Positions 17,683-26,482 of a stretch of 64,000 bases of DNA are shown in pieces. The number at the start of each line of letters is the position of its first letter. Position 1 is the stretch's first letter. This DNA comes from Rosenbergiella metrosideri. GTDB taxonomy: Bacteria; Pseudomonadota; Gammaproteobacteria; Enterobacterales; Enterobacteriaceae. Position numbers and translations under genes: made by a program. The notes under the pieces are model-generated. The model was given only the letters and a program-made list of their open reading frames with translations, was not told where the DNA came from and did not search any database. The stretch covers positions 348,819-412,818 of the forward strand of contig NZ_JALBCV010000001.1 in the NCBI RefSeq assembly GCF_022602565.1. The letters are read 5' to 3'.

Positions 17683-18711
17683 ATGGAATTACAAAACGAA
17701 ATTAAAATTACCAACAGGATTTCTTGGGGTAGCATTATTGCAGGCGTGATTACCGTTTTAGCAGTCTCGCTACTATTAACCACTCTCGGCGCGAGTTTAG
17801 GCTTTTCTCTTCTTTCTCCTACACAGGACGATATTATTAACGGTGCTGATAAAGCCGTAATGATATGGACTGTTATTGCATTAATGATTAGTTTGGCGGC
17901 AGGCGGATTTGTAGCGGGTCGTTTAGCCGGTGCTGATGGCTTAATTCATGGCTTCCTTATTTGGGGAACGACCTTATTGGTTGCGACCGTATTAGGTTTC
18001 TCTGCACTCGGTGGCCTACTCAAATTAACCGGGAGTGCAGTCAGCTCTGTAGCCTCCGGTGCGGGTAGCGTGGTCAGTGGTGCGGGTAAAGCCGTTGCCA
18101 ATACCGCTGATTTCAGCAAAGACATGTTCGATAAACTCGGGGTCAATACTCATATCGATATGTCTGATACCAATCAACAGGTTATTAATGCGCTGAAGAA
18201 ATCGAATATTCCTGAACTACAGCCTCAATATCTGCAAGACCAGCTACAACAAGCAGGTGACGATGTGATGGATGCCGGTAAAGCGATAGCCACCCATCCG
18301 GATAACAGTGACCAAATTATTAGTCAATTGACTGATAAATTGAAATCTCGTACTGAGACCATCAGCAAATCGGTAAACCGCGATGATGTGAAAAATGCCT
18401 TAGCGCAAAATACCTCCATGACACAGGAACAAGCTGATCAAGCGGTTGATAATTTCATTCAAGCGCGTGATAAAGCAGTACAACAAGCGAATCAAAGCAT
18501 TAACCAATTGCAAACTAAGGTCGACCAAGCGAAAGCGCAATATGCGCAATTTAAACAAGAAGCAAAAGAGAAAGCTGATGCGGCAGCCAAAGCGGCATCC
18601 AAAATTTCTCTATGGTCGTTCGTCGCATTACTGCTGGGCGCGATTGTCAGCGCTGTGGCAGGAATGTGGGGCGTCAATACTCTGCCTAACGGCAAACGTA
18701 TCAAAGCCTAA
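17683..18711 (+). CDS. Membrane protein with long coiled central region
   Basis: About 342 residues. Three hydrophobic segments near the N-terminus (about 14-40, 57-80, 88-115) are followed by a glycine/serine-rich hinge, a long polar helical region of about 180 residues rich in Gln, Ala and Lys, and one last membrane segment (about 312-332). This arrangement occurs in enterobacterial proteins annotated CAP-Gly or YrzE/TIGR04086-like; function is unknown. ATG 17683 is chosen because GGAG lies 6 bases before it. The central region may span the periplasm or stay cytoplasmic. A strong terminator follows. Confidence 0.75.
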   Translation: MELQNEIKITNRISWGSIIAGVITVLAVSLLLTTLGASLGFSLLSPTQDDIINGADKAVMIWTVIALMISLAAGGFVAGRLAGADGLIHGFLIWGTTLLVATVLGFSALGGLLKLTGSAVSSVASGAGSVVSGAGKAVANTADFSKDMFDKLGVNTHIDMSDTNQQVINALKKSNIPELQPQYLQDQLQQAGDDVMDAGKAIATHPDNSDQIISQLTDKLKSRTETISKSVNRDDVKNALAQNTSMTQEQADQAVDNFIQARDKAVQQANQSINQLQTKVDQAKAQYAQFKQEAKEKADAAAKAASKISLWSFVALLLGAIVSAVAGMWGVNTLPNGKRIKA

Positions 18712-18719
18712 GTGTTTAC

Positions 18720-18747
18720 GCCCTAATCTTCGGATTAGGGCTTTTTT
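18720..18747 (+). terminator. Rho-independent terminator
   Basis: GCCCTAATC/GATTAGGGC stem with a short loop and seven Ts, 9 bases after the membrane-protein stop codon. Confidence 0.93.
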
Positions 18748-18981
18748 TCCACGTAACTTTTGTGCTTATACGGTGTTAATCTTTAACGACATATCAGGCC
18801 AATTCTATACGCTTCGTTAGCCACTCCTGAGTTATTTCTTGACCTTTTACCGAATAAAATGATTAATATTTTCACACTGCGGATAACCATTTGTTTCGAG
18901 AGCTCTATAGCCCGAACCGCTAACTAATTTGATAACCCCTTGTAATAGAAACGTGAGTAACATAACTTGCGAGGAACAACA

Positions 18982-19283
18982 GTGATCACTGCGATAGTTA
19001 AAGGGCTTATCCGTAACGGTAAGCAAGAAGAACTTAGACGTATAGCTAATATCCTTCAGCATGAATATGCGGCAAAAGAAGATGGCTGTATCCAATATGA
19101 ATCTTACATAGACGGATTAACATTCATAACTATAGAGAGATGGGCTGATCAAGTTGTATTGGATAAGCACCTAGCTCAAGATCACCTGAAAAATATATCC
19201 CTCTCATGAGAGAGTGTGTCGAAAATGGTACTTTTGATGTGTTGTTCATCAACGGCGGTGAGATTGACACCTTCACAATTTAA
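18982..19283 (+). pseudogene. Antibiotic biosynthesis monooxygenase (ABM) domain protein, single-base frameshift
   Basis: GTG 18982 with GAGGA 6 bases upstream opens an ABM-domain protein (GKQEELRRIANILQHE, EDGCIQYESY, FITIERWAD). The frame stops at 19207-19209, but another frame continues LMRECVENGTFDVLFINGG to a TAA at 19281-19283, as in full-length ABM proteins of about 100 residues. Adding one C to the CCC run at 19199-19201 joins the two. Likely a recent null allele, or a sequencing error. ABM proteins such as YgiN act on quinones or have no known substrate. Confidence 0.8.
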
Positions 19284-19469
19284 TACCCATTTAACATAAG
19301 GCGGTCTTGTACGAAAACAGGGAGTATGGATATTATTCAGATGGATGCCGAGTGACTATTATCGCAAAGTCGAGACGATGAGCCGCCCCAAATTAACAAT
19401 TAAGATTGTTGGTTACGGTGTGAAAGCAAAAGTGATTTTCGACCTTCTGACGACAGATAATGGTAATAA

Positions 19470-19784
19470 CTAACACCTATTTAACTTAACATAACGCCAT
19501 GATTTGTATGAAATAATAAGGGGCTGCATAAACGAAATAATAGTAATAGCGAAGACAATGGCCAGCCCGCCTGCTATTACTTTGATTGTGGAACTAAAAA
19601 CAACCAGTAATAGAAAAAAAACAATACATATACCAGTGACCCAGAGCCATGACCTGAATCGGCGAGCGAGATCATTTATAGCTTCCTCAAGAGTTCCGCC
19701 ATAATTTTCCACATTACTTTTTATTTTTTGAAGTTCATCATGGCTAAATCCCGACTCCAGCAATGCTGTTTCACTTACTTTCAT
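19470..19784 (-). CDS. Small membrane protein of unknown function
   Basis: A 104-residue protein: a polar N-terminal half with a helical DELQKIKSNVENYGG region, then two hydrophobic segments (about residues 45-66 and 68-90) and a basic tail. I do not recognise the family. It opens the AT-rich accessory region, and its base composition is unlike the backbone. By size and location it could be an immunity protein for an inner-membrane toxin, but no partner is visible. Confidence 0.6.
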   Translation of the reverse strand: MKVSETALLESGFSHDELQKIKSNVENYGGTLEEAINDLARRFRSWLWVTGICIVFFLLLVVFSSTIKVIAGGLAIVFAITIISFMQPLIISYKSWRYVKLNRC

Positions 19785-20358
19785 AGCAACGCACCTTCCA
19801 TCCTTAAATGTAGATACCTTTCATCAGCAAGAATACACAAAAGCCAATGGAAAAGCAGAAGCATCACAACATGGTCCTTTGCACACTTGACCTTCAACCT
19901 CATTAAAGATCTACAAATAAACTCCATTAGTTACCATAATATCCCATTCAACGACATTAAAATCATACCTGCACCTTAGACACTCAGGTCTACGCCCCGG
20001 ACTCCGGCATGATAAACAGGCATACGGTGGGAATAAGATCCTAAACAACTCGGGAAAGAAGTTGGCTCTACCCCGTCTCGCAGTACGATAACTGGCACCT
20101 GATAAAGTGAGTTTCTAAGGAGTAGTAAGCGGCATAGTGTGATTACAGAAGTCTGGCACTATGCCCACACAATCAAACCTTTTCAAACAAGAAAAGAGCT
20201 AGTCGATGGTCGCTACGCTCCCCGTGATTTTTATATACCCACCACGGGGGCATTAGGCAGGCTTTTATCTAAAAAAAGGTAAGCATAAACTGTTTTGACT
20301 TTACTAAATTCAATATAGTATTTTTACAAAAAAACACATATAAACCACGGGTAGTTAT
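19785..20358. other. Gap with two unassigned inverted repeats
   Basis: No gene is supported in 570 bases. Two clear inverted repeats stand out: GGCATAGTG (20131-20139) with CACTATGCC (20157-20165), and CCCCGTG (20220-20226) with CACGGGG (20243-20249). Neither has a T tract. They could be remains of mobile-element ends or RNA structures. The last 80 bases are very AT-rich and should promote the gene at 20359. Confidence 0.5.
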
Positions 20359-20859
20359 ATGAAAAAGAAGATCATTTTTTTATCATCAATATTATTTACA
20401 TCACCTTCATTTGCTACGACTGACATGATACCAGATTGTAGGAATTACAATGACAAAAGCCTAGACAACGCAATAATAACCAACCTTGATCAAACAAAAT
20501 CAAAATACATGGAAGAATATTTAGGGAATGACGAGAAGAACATAAAGGAATTAAAGATAGAAAGATTATCTTCTTATAAATTAAGTGATTCAGAAAGGAA
20601 TGTTCAACTATATAAAAAAGCAAAACAATTCGGATACTCTAAAAAAGAACTAGATGAATCAGGAATTAGGGAAGAATACAACATCCCGATTTACAAGCAA
20701 ATTTACAAGTTAACATCAGATAAGAATGTTAGTTTTATAGTTGAAACATATGGCAATAGAAATAAATGCGCTTTAGATATAGGTAGGATTTTTGTGATTA
20801 AGGATGAAATAAAAAGCATAGCCCCTGAGTATTTTATAAGCAGAGAGCTTTTAGAGTGA
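20359..20859 (+). CDS. Periplasmic Tldi-like immunity protein
   Basis: A 166-residue exported protein with a signal peptide (cleavage near SFA-TT, about residue 20). It shares a motif ladder with the Tlde1 immunity protein at 22899: DC, then LDQTKSKY against LDETKTKY, then IYKQIYKLT against IYNQIYRFQ, then one conserved late cysteine (NKCALD against DECSLG). It differs by an insertion of about 50 charged residues in the middle. I infer the same immunity family. No intact Tlde1 gene lies beside it; the GH19 muramidase gene converges on it 16 bases away. It may be an orphan immunity gene or protect against the muramidase. Confidence 0.6.
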   Translation: MKKKIIFLSSILFTSPSFATTDMIPDCRNYNDKSLDNAIITNLDQTKSKYMEEYLGNDEKNIKELKIERLSSYKLSDSERNVQLYKKAKQFGYSKKELDESGIREEYNIPIYKQIYKLTSDKNVSFIVETYGNRNKCALDIGRIFVIKDEIKSIAPEYFISRELLE

Positions 20860-20875
20860 CATTATTACCTATGAT

Positions 20876-21460
20876 TCACTTGATATTCAGGAATCTCTTC
20901 GCTCGGATCAAGGCAGCTCGCCTTTCTTTTATGCCATTTTCATAGCCATTCACCTTATGGGTTATATTTAAAAATGCATCACTATCAGCAAAACCATTTA
21001 GCCCATTAGTTTTCCAAAATAGACATGCCGTTCTTACAGCTATATCAAAATCGCTAGCAACTAACTGAGGTTGTGATTCAAGGTCAACACCAATTTTCTT
21101 GCCAGCCGTTCGATAGTTATACCTACCGGTAAGATGTAACAACCCTCGCCCAATATATTTCGGTCCATCACCTGGATGAGTATTACCAAGAGCGGCGCCT
21201 ATCCTTGTTCCAAAATCATATTCTCTTTCTCCGTTGGAAGGAATCTCCGGCATATCTGAAAAATAAAATGTTTCACAACAAGCTTGAGCTAGAAAGTGAG
21301 CAACTCTTAATGGTGTATTTATCTCATAAACTCTGAACCAGTGATTAAGAGGATTAACCAAAGATTGAATGTTTGATAACTGTCTATTATTTCTCTCTTT
21401 AAATTTTCTAGATCTAAAGTGAAGGCAAATTGCATTAAGTAACTTTGCTGTAACAATCAT
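20876..21460 (-). CDS. GH19 family muramidase/chitinase-like lysozyme
   Basis: A 194-residue GH19 enzyme. The general-acid glutamate sits in AHFLAQACCETFYFS, where most relatives have HES. The substrate-cleft block is YIGRGLLHLTGRYNY, and the C-terminal NGLNGFADSD/THKVNGYENG blocks complete the fold. Phage endolysins and T6SS muramidase effectors of this family cut peptidoglycan. There is no signal peptide and no holin or spanin gene nearby, which suits an effector or a stray endolysin. It converges on the immunity-like gene at 20359. It is distantly similar to the broken GH19 gene at 28969. Confidence 0.82.
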   Translation of the reverse strand: MIVTAKLLNAICLHFRSRKFKERNNRQLSNIQSLVNPLNHWFRVYEINTPLRVAHFLAQACCETFYFSDMPEIPSNGEREYDFGTRIGAALGNTHPGDGPKYIGRGLLHLTGRYNYRTAGKKIGVDLESQPQLVASDFDIAVRTACLFWKTNGLNGFADSDAFLNITHKVNGYENGIKERRAALIRAKRFLNIK

Positions 21461-21857
21461 AATTAACCATGCATAAATCAGTATTCATTGTAAAATACAA
21501 AATATAATTTTTCACATAAGAAAAACCATAAGAAATTTATTAAAAAAATCTGATTAATAAAATTTGACATTCCCAGGCCCCAGGCAAATAGAGGAAAAAA
21601 TTTAATATAAGCAGGTCTTACGCGCACCGCTCAAACGCCCTCAGAGCCATTCTAGGGCGTAACCCCTAAAATCCCTACGCCTCCCCCCCTAAAAGCCGCT
21701 CAAAATGGCGCAGATGAATTCTGAGGCCATGAATCGTTATGCATCCAAGTGATTAGCGGATGATTTCAAGCTGATTTGATACCTAACCCCACAAAAAACT
21801 GTCCGATCACCTCAATAACCGCTAAAAAAGAGACCTAATAACTGGAGACTTAAGAAC
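21461..21857. other. Gap upstream of the HigA-like gene
   Basis: About 400 bases with no frame I can support. The part nearest the GH19 gene is very AT-rich and likely its promoter. The 21600-21780 stretch is GC-richer and contains a run of Cs and short repeats of AGGGCG/CGCCCT type. No HigB toxin frame is seen, although higB usually precedes higA. Confidence 0.4.
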
Positions 21858-22159
21858 ATGAGCGTAATGCGAAACCCACCTCATCCTGGTCGTTACATCG
21901 AGGAAGAAAGAGCCTATCTCGATATCAGCGTACAAGAGCTCGCTAACGCATTGGGGGGACCAACGATAGAGATAACCCAGCTCATTGAAGAACGTATCTC
22001 TTTGACGCCCGATATGGCTAGACGATTAGCCAACGTCATCGGTAGCATACCTGAAATGTGGATGAGACTAAATCACTCACACAGATCAAAGCGGAAAAGC
22101 GAGGCTCGGTGCCGCCAGCGTCATTCGATACCATACCGTCACAGTATACCGCGATTTGA
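21858..22159 (+). pseudogene. HigA/YddM-like antitoxin (XRE), single-base frameshift
   Basis: It begins with the HigA signature NPPHPGRYIEEERAYL, then ISVQELANALGG and a helix-turn-helix ending LTPDMARRLANVIGSIPEMW. The frame is then lost near 22068-22082; another frame continues LTQIKAEKRGSVPPASFDT to a TGA at 22157-22159. One missing base explains it: the restored protein has 100 residues, the usual size. No HigB toxin is beside it, so it would be an orphan antitoxin or regulator. Its end overlaps the antisense tail-gene J fragment. Confidence 0.75.
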
Positions 22160-22360
22160 TACAGGCTTCATTTGTACAATCATGGAAGCATCGACATGGT
22201 TATCCATGCCGTAAATCTTATCCAGAATTAGGTCGTAGAATACCCACGCTGGGTTGTTGCTATATGCAAGCTTAAAGTTACCTGACCAGCTACCAGAGTA
22301 AGTCCGTATATCAGGGTCATAGTTATCCGGCACGCGGATTAACTTACCTTTCATTTCCAC
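22139..22360 (-). pseudogene. Fragment of phage tail tip protein J
   Basis: A short stretch reading RVPDNYDPDIRTYSG and then NNPAWVFYDLI...YGM, the well-conserved block of lambda-type host-specificity protein J. The similarity starts upstream of the listed ATG (YITVEMKGK) and ends near 22175, where unrelated sequence begins. It is on the minus strand in the same direction as the tail genes M and H further right, in the lambda order H, M, ..., J. The rest of J is deleted. Confidence 0.8.
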
Positions 22361-22533
22361 CGTGATGTAATATTATAATTACAAAGTGGCGTTATGTATA
22401 ATGTAAGTTATATACTCACCTAAAAAGATCATATTAATGAATGAGGATATAAACAAAATAATCATTATTCTTTCACAAAGAGAAAATATAAATAATTTAT
22501 CAATTCAATTTTTAGATTAATGGAGTATTCGTT

Positions 22534-22902
22534 ATGACATGGATTTTTGAGCAAAGCACTGGAAAATTGAGCAAAAATGGACATTTTATAATCAAAGGTT
22601 ACTCAGGAAAAGGGCCCGGAAAATTTAATCCAGATATGGAAAAAAAACCTAATATTCGCCCCCTACCTAGAGGGAAATATCAAATAATAGGGAGACCATT
22701 TCATCATTCTCACACAGGCGCTTACTCTATAAGGCTACAACCAGATCCAACGAATAATGTGTATGGACGAGCAGGCTTCTTAATCCACGGAGACAGTTCT
22801 AAACACCCTGGTGAAGCATCGAACGGTTGCATAATTCTACCCTTGAATGTAAGGCAGAAAATATGGGACAGTGGTGATAAGCAAATTGAGGTGGTTCCAT
22901 GA
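22534..22902 (+). CDS. Tlde1-family (DUF2778) peptidoglycan-targeting effector
   Basis: A 122-residue protein of the Tlde1 type: a T6SS effector with an L,D-transpeptidase-like fold that acts on peptidoglycan stem peptides in the periplasm. It starts MTWIFEQSTGKL, followed by GYSGKGPGKFNPDM and the catalytic block FLIHGDSS...ASNGCI with His85 and Cys99. No signal peptide, as expected for delivery by a secretion machine. A GGAG ribosome site is present. The immunity gene overlaps its stop codon by four bases (ATGA). It is inserted between prophage tail remnants M and J, on the opposite strand. Confidence 0.9.
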   Translation: MTWIFEQSTGKLSKNGHFIIKGYSGKGPGKFNPDMEKKPNIRPLPRGKYQIIGRPFHHSHTGAYSIRLQPDPTNNVYGRAGFLIHGDSSKHPGEASNGCIILPLNVRQKIWDSGDKQIEVVP

Positions 22903-23246
22903 AAAAAATAATAGTTTTTTTTACAATTATTCTTCTTCCTACCACCGTGCTAGCCAAAACAAATGGCCCTGATTGCCATTCATGGCCTATGAATATGACC
23001 GAAGGCTGGTTGAAAAACTCAGGGATTGTTAATATCACAGACCTAGATGAGACAAAAACTAAGTACGTATTGTTGGCATCAGAGAAAAAGGTGAGTAACA
23101 TTTATAATCAGATTTATCGCTTTCAATTTTTTAATAAAAATGGCCAATCATATGAGGTAATTACCACCAGCTATTCATCTTATGATGAATGCTCATTGGG
23201 TAGTGTAAATAGTTACCTTATATCTAAAAAAGATATAAATTATTAG
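22899..23246 (+). CDS. Periplasmic immunity protein for the Tlde1-like effector
   Basis: A 115-residue protein with a clear signal peptide (cleavage near VLA-KT, residue 20). The mature part carries two cysteines (PDCHSW and DECSLG) and the LDETKTKY/IYNQIYRFQ ladder. Its start overlaps the effector stop by four bases, so the two are co-translated. Position, export signal and small size fit the Tldi immunity proteins that block Tlde1 in the periplasm. A related, longer copy is at 20359. Confidence 0.8.
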   Translation: MKKIIVFFTIILLPTTVLAKTNGPDCHSWPMNMTEGWLKNSGIVNITDLDETKTKYVLLASEKKVSNIYNQIYRFQFFNKNGQSYEVITTSYSSYDECSLGSVNSYLISKKDINY

Positions 23247-23446
23247 AAGCAAGTAAAAAGGTTCATTCGTTGATCCTTTTTCTTACATAACCATTTCATT
23301 TTAAAAAATTCCCCCTTTGATGGGCTTTGTATATTTTCAAATGTTCTACCAATAGAATTGCTACCACAAATTTCATCTACTCCCCCACCCCATAAAAATT
23401 AAATGTATTCAATAAACAATTTTATAATCACTGAAGATATAAAATA

Positions 23447-23782
23447 TCAGGGTGCAAAGGCCTGTTCAAATGTGAATGATAGTTCTACATACTGCCCGGT
23501 AACGAAATTAGGCGTAATGGAATCGGCTTTGACTCGATACATCTTGGTTTCGCCCCACGGGTTCTTCCAATTGAAAGATGATGCACAATGTGAGGTGAGG
23601 AAATCCCCCACTTTCTGCATATCTGCCAGCGACCCTTTGCTCGTCAGGTTCCACGTTTAGGCGACTGAGTTAATGCCAACGCCGCTAACCTGCTTATACC
23701 CGTCGTCGAACTGTGCCGAATTAACCTTCACTGGCACCGTTCCTGTTGCGCCTATTTGGACGCAATAACTGAATGTATCCAT
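23447..23782 (-). pseudogene. Phage minor tail protein M with a stop codon
   Basis: Reads MDTFSYCVQIGATG, then DDGYKQVSGVGIN, a TAA (about 23660), then TWNLTSKGSLADMQ and SFNWKNPWGE to FEQAFAP. Joined, it is a 111-residue gpM-like tail protein, against 109 in lambda. Its ATG overlaps the stop codon of the tape-measure fragment (TAATG), the normal phage H-M junction. One stop codon (probably GAA to TAA) disables it. Confidence 0.85.
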
Positions 23783-24195
23783 TACCGCCCCTTAATGGCT
23801 CGCCAGAGTGGAGTTCCCTGTTTGGTTGCTTGTTCGTTTATGGTGTTGATCACAGCAGACTGTATTTGCTTACCAATTCCTTGGCCATCAGTAGCTGAAC
23901 CACTAGAAGCTTTGCCGCTACTATCGACATTGACTGTGATGTTCCCAACACTTGCTACACCGCCGTTTCCTGATAGCTGGCTAACAGCTTTAGGTGTTAC
24001 TACCGTCCCTGTTACATAGCCTCCATCAGAGTACCCACGCATCATCTTGTAAAGGTTATCCACACCGATTCTGCTGGTAGCCTCCTTGGTGAAAACAAAC
24101 TCTCCTTTGTGGACAATTCCAGCAGGATCGTACTTACCACCATCGCCTGTGAATCCGCCATCATCATATCCTGTGTAGCTAGTGGATAGTCCCAT
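23782..24195 (-). pseudogene. C-terminal fragment of a phage tail tape-measure protein (gpH-like)
   Basis: 137 residues reading GYDDGGFTGDGGKYDPAG, then HKGEFVFTKEATSRIGV and NLYKMMRGYSDGGYV, the conserved C-terminus of lambda-type tape-measure proteins. The similarity extends a little upstream (SGFGAM) to about 24230, where it meets the end of the DUF968 remnant. Hundreds of upstream codons are deleted. Confidence 0.88.
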
Positions 24196-24263
24196 AGCAC
24201 CAAAACCCGAAGCCGTACAAGCTGTGTCCCGTATTTGTTTTCAAACTTACTCTGGTCTGCGTG

Positions 24264-25133
24264 TCATTCATCATGATGCTTTCTGCATAGAGGGATCACA
24301 AACGGGTCATGCGTTTTGGTACCCATTCCGCCCTGCCCGTAACCGATGATATGGTGAGGGTCGTCAGCCGGTTGTCCACAGCATGCACAGGTCTGAGATT
24401 TAACCCATCGGGTGTACTTCTCGTTAACCTTAGGTCTGCGCATAAATGATTCTGGTGACTCGGGATCCACACCTATTGCTAAGACTTGCTTAACAGCTTC
24501 TGCGCTCTCCTCAATGATATGCCGTCCTGAATTATCGAGCGGCAATATCGTTGATTCCTTTTGTGGGCCAAACGGTACCTCTGTCGAACCTTCCGGAAGT
24601 AAGTGGACTAAGCCCTTCACGAACGCCCAGCAACATAGCTCTGGTAAAGTCAGCTGGTGGCCTTCAGGCAGAGTGAGGTTATAGATTACTCTCCCATTCA
24701 CCCAATTAGCTGTATTCAGCTTTGCAATATCCTGGAGCGGTTGCGAAATATGAACATCGCGAAAATTATTATCGTGCGTGTAGCACAGAGAAACATAACC
24801 GGTACCGGACTTTAACGTCGTGTAATACTTAGGGTGGTCTTCCTCTGACTCAAACTGGTAGCAATGAAATCGCCTTAAGTGATCTCGGAGCACTTCACTA
24901 CCGCCAGCCGCTGCAATTACTTCGTCCTGACATATGAAATCAATAATTGAGGGGTTATCCATGAGCGGCTGCGCTGAGTCACTCAGTCGCCCGGCTGGTG
25001 TGTCTCGCAAGTTTTCAGGCACGTTAGAGACCAATACTTTGCCGGCACGGAACATAGAGAGCAGCTCATTACCCGGCTTGAAAATTACGGTACCCGTCAG
25101 TGGCGCAACGTCTGGGGTTAATATTGCTCTCAT
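24264..25133 (-). pseudogene. Phage DUF968 (YdfU-like) HNH-type protein, truncated
   Basis: 289 residues of a lambdoid DUF968 protein, thought to be a recombination-associated nuclease. It has the zinc-type motifs CACCGQPADDPHH and IPLCRKHHDE at the end. After HHDE a TGA stops the frame, yet the same frame goes on HADQSKFENKYGTQL, which matches the usual family ending. The stop is thus premature by about 25 residues, and a deletion then joins the tape-measure fragment. The ATG follows the antirepressor remnant by under 50 bases. Confidence 0.8.
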
Positions 25134-25179
25134 CAGCGATTAGCTAGATAAAGCAAGTTGTGTGGCGATTTCCCTGACA

Positions 25180-26078
25180 TCACACCTCCCCAGCCAAATA
25201 TCTATCATGCGTAAAGTCACCATCCCACGTTACCTTCATTGGTAGTTGGCCTTTGAGGTACTTGCGGTAAAGCCACACAGCACCAAATCTTAATAAAATA
25301 GGCTAATACGTGGTGAAACTAGCTGTCGACTTGGGTGTTATCGTCGTAAATTTTCTGTCAGGTATTTGTCCCGTGCAGCCGATCTAACGCGCCACTGAGC
25401 ATGGGAGCCGTTAGTGTTATCATCATAGAGCCAGTTGGAGGACTGCAGATAGCTGCTTATTTTGGTGGAGTTCACGCCGTTCAAGCGCCTGCAGAATTGA
25501 ACCGGTGACAACCCCTCAGCGAATAACTCTTCCAGATGCTCGATGTATTCGGCCTGTGTATGCGTAAGTTGTTCAGCTTGTTGCTTAGCCTCCATCGCAT
25601 CCGCCCAAGATCTAGCCAATAGAATCGGAGCGTCAATATTGGGCAGCATAACGCCGTGCACTTCCCGCAAATTGAAATAGCTATCTTCCAGCTTCTCGAA
25701 GAAATCCCATGCCTGATTGGTATCAACAATCTTAGACATTCGGGCGGCGACCTTTTCTGTCCAGAGTGTTAGAGACCTAGCGTTACTCCCAACAGAGTGA
25801 CTTTCAGTCACTCTGTTCTTAAACAGCTTTAGTTCTTGGCCTGTTAGGAGGAAATGATGCGTTCCCTCTTCACATCGATGAAGATTTCTGGTGAGATTTT
25901 GCCTGATGTTACCCTCATCAGTTCCATAGCCTTGCGCAAGGGTTTCGGTAGTGACAACACGGATATCTCGGTAGGTCAAAATAGGAAATTTTTCTGATAC
26001 GCCAGCGAGCGGAACAGACTTTAAACGGTTTTCGGACGTAGTAGCCCTACTTGTTGGTAAGGATATAATTTTCTCCAC
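25180..26078 (-). pseudogene. Phage antirepressor, ORF6N plus KilA-C-like domain, frameshifted
   Basis: The intact part (26078 to 25338, 246 residues) has an ORF6N domain (FPILTYRDIRVVTTE, about residues 30-130), a helical linker, and a C-terminal domain (LSPVQFCRRLNGVN, about 185-240). The frame ends at LTENLRR. In the next frame TTITPKSTASFTTY, a TAG (25303-25305), then PILLRFGAVWLYRKYLKG continue to a TGA at 25180-25182. One missing A in the run at 25351-25354 plus one stop explains it. Such proteins counter the phage repressor. Confidence 0.85.
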
Positions 26079-26482
26079 ACGTTTTTGTATCGGCCCCGCC
26101 CCATCATCTGCAAATGAACGGGACCAACCTTAGCCAGTGAATCGTAATCCACCAACTCGTTTATCGTACTAAATAACTGATCATACAACCAGTTTTATAA
26201 TAAAAATCTTAAAATATTTTGTTTATCTTAGAGAAGAGTATCTCTCAATAAATTGAGTTCCATCAGATCTCTACTACATGAAAATGATAGTTAGCCTGCG
26301 ACATTAATTAAATTAAATATCCTAGAGCGTTCACAGGTAACTGATTTAACAATGATTTCTTACTTTTAAATAAAGAAGGGCAATGATGGAAATAAGGAAT
26401 AAGAATATATAGGCTTGTTTTAGTTCAAACGATGTTGATAATAGCTGTATCTATTATTTATTCATGTGAGTGAGTGTTGATT
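26079..26482. other. AT-rich gap before the pesticin-like gene
   Basis: About 400 bases without a supported gene. The half next to the antirepressor looks like phage leader. The half next to the muramidase is strongly AT-rich and likely carries its promoter, but I cannot name -35 and -10 boxes with confidence. Confidence 0.4.

Noticed and set aside
19345-19473. 42-residue plus-strand frame (MPSDYYRKVE...)
   Set aside because: The protein looks plausible and basic, but there is no ribosome site and no family, and it may be the tail of a lost gene; left unannotated.
23403-23660. 85-residue plus-strand frame
   Set aside because: It is antisense to the gpM remnant, whose minus-strand reading is clearly phage tail protein.
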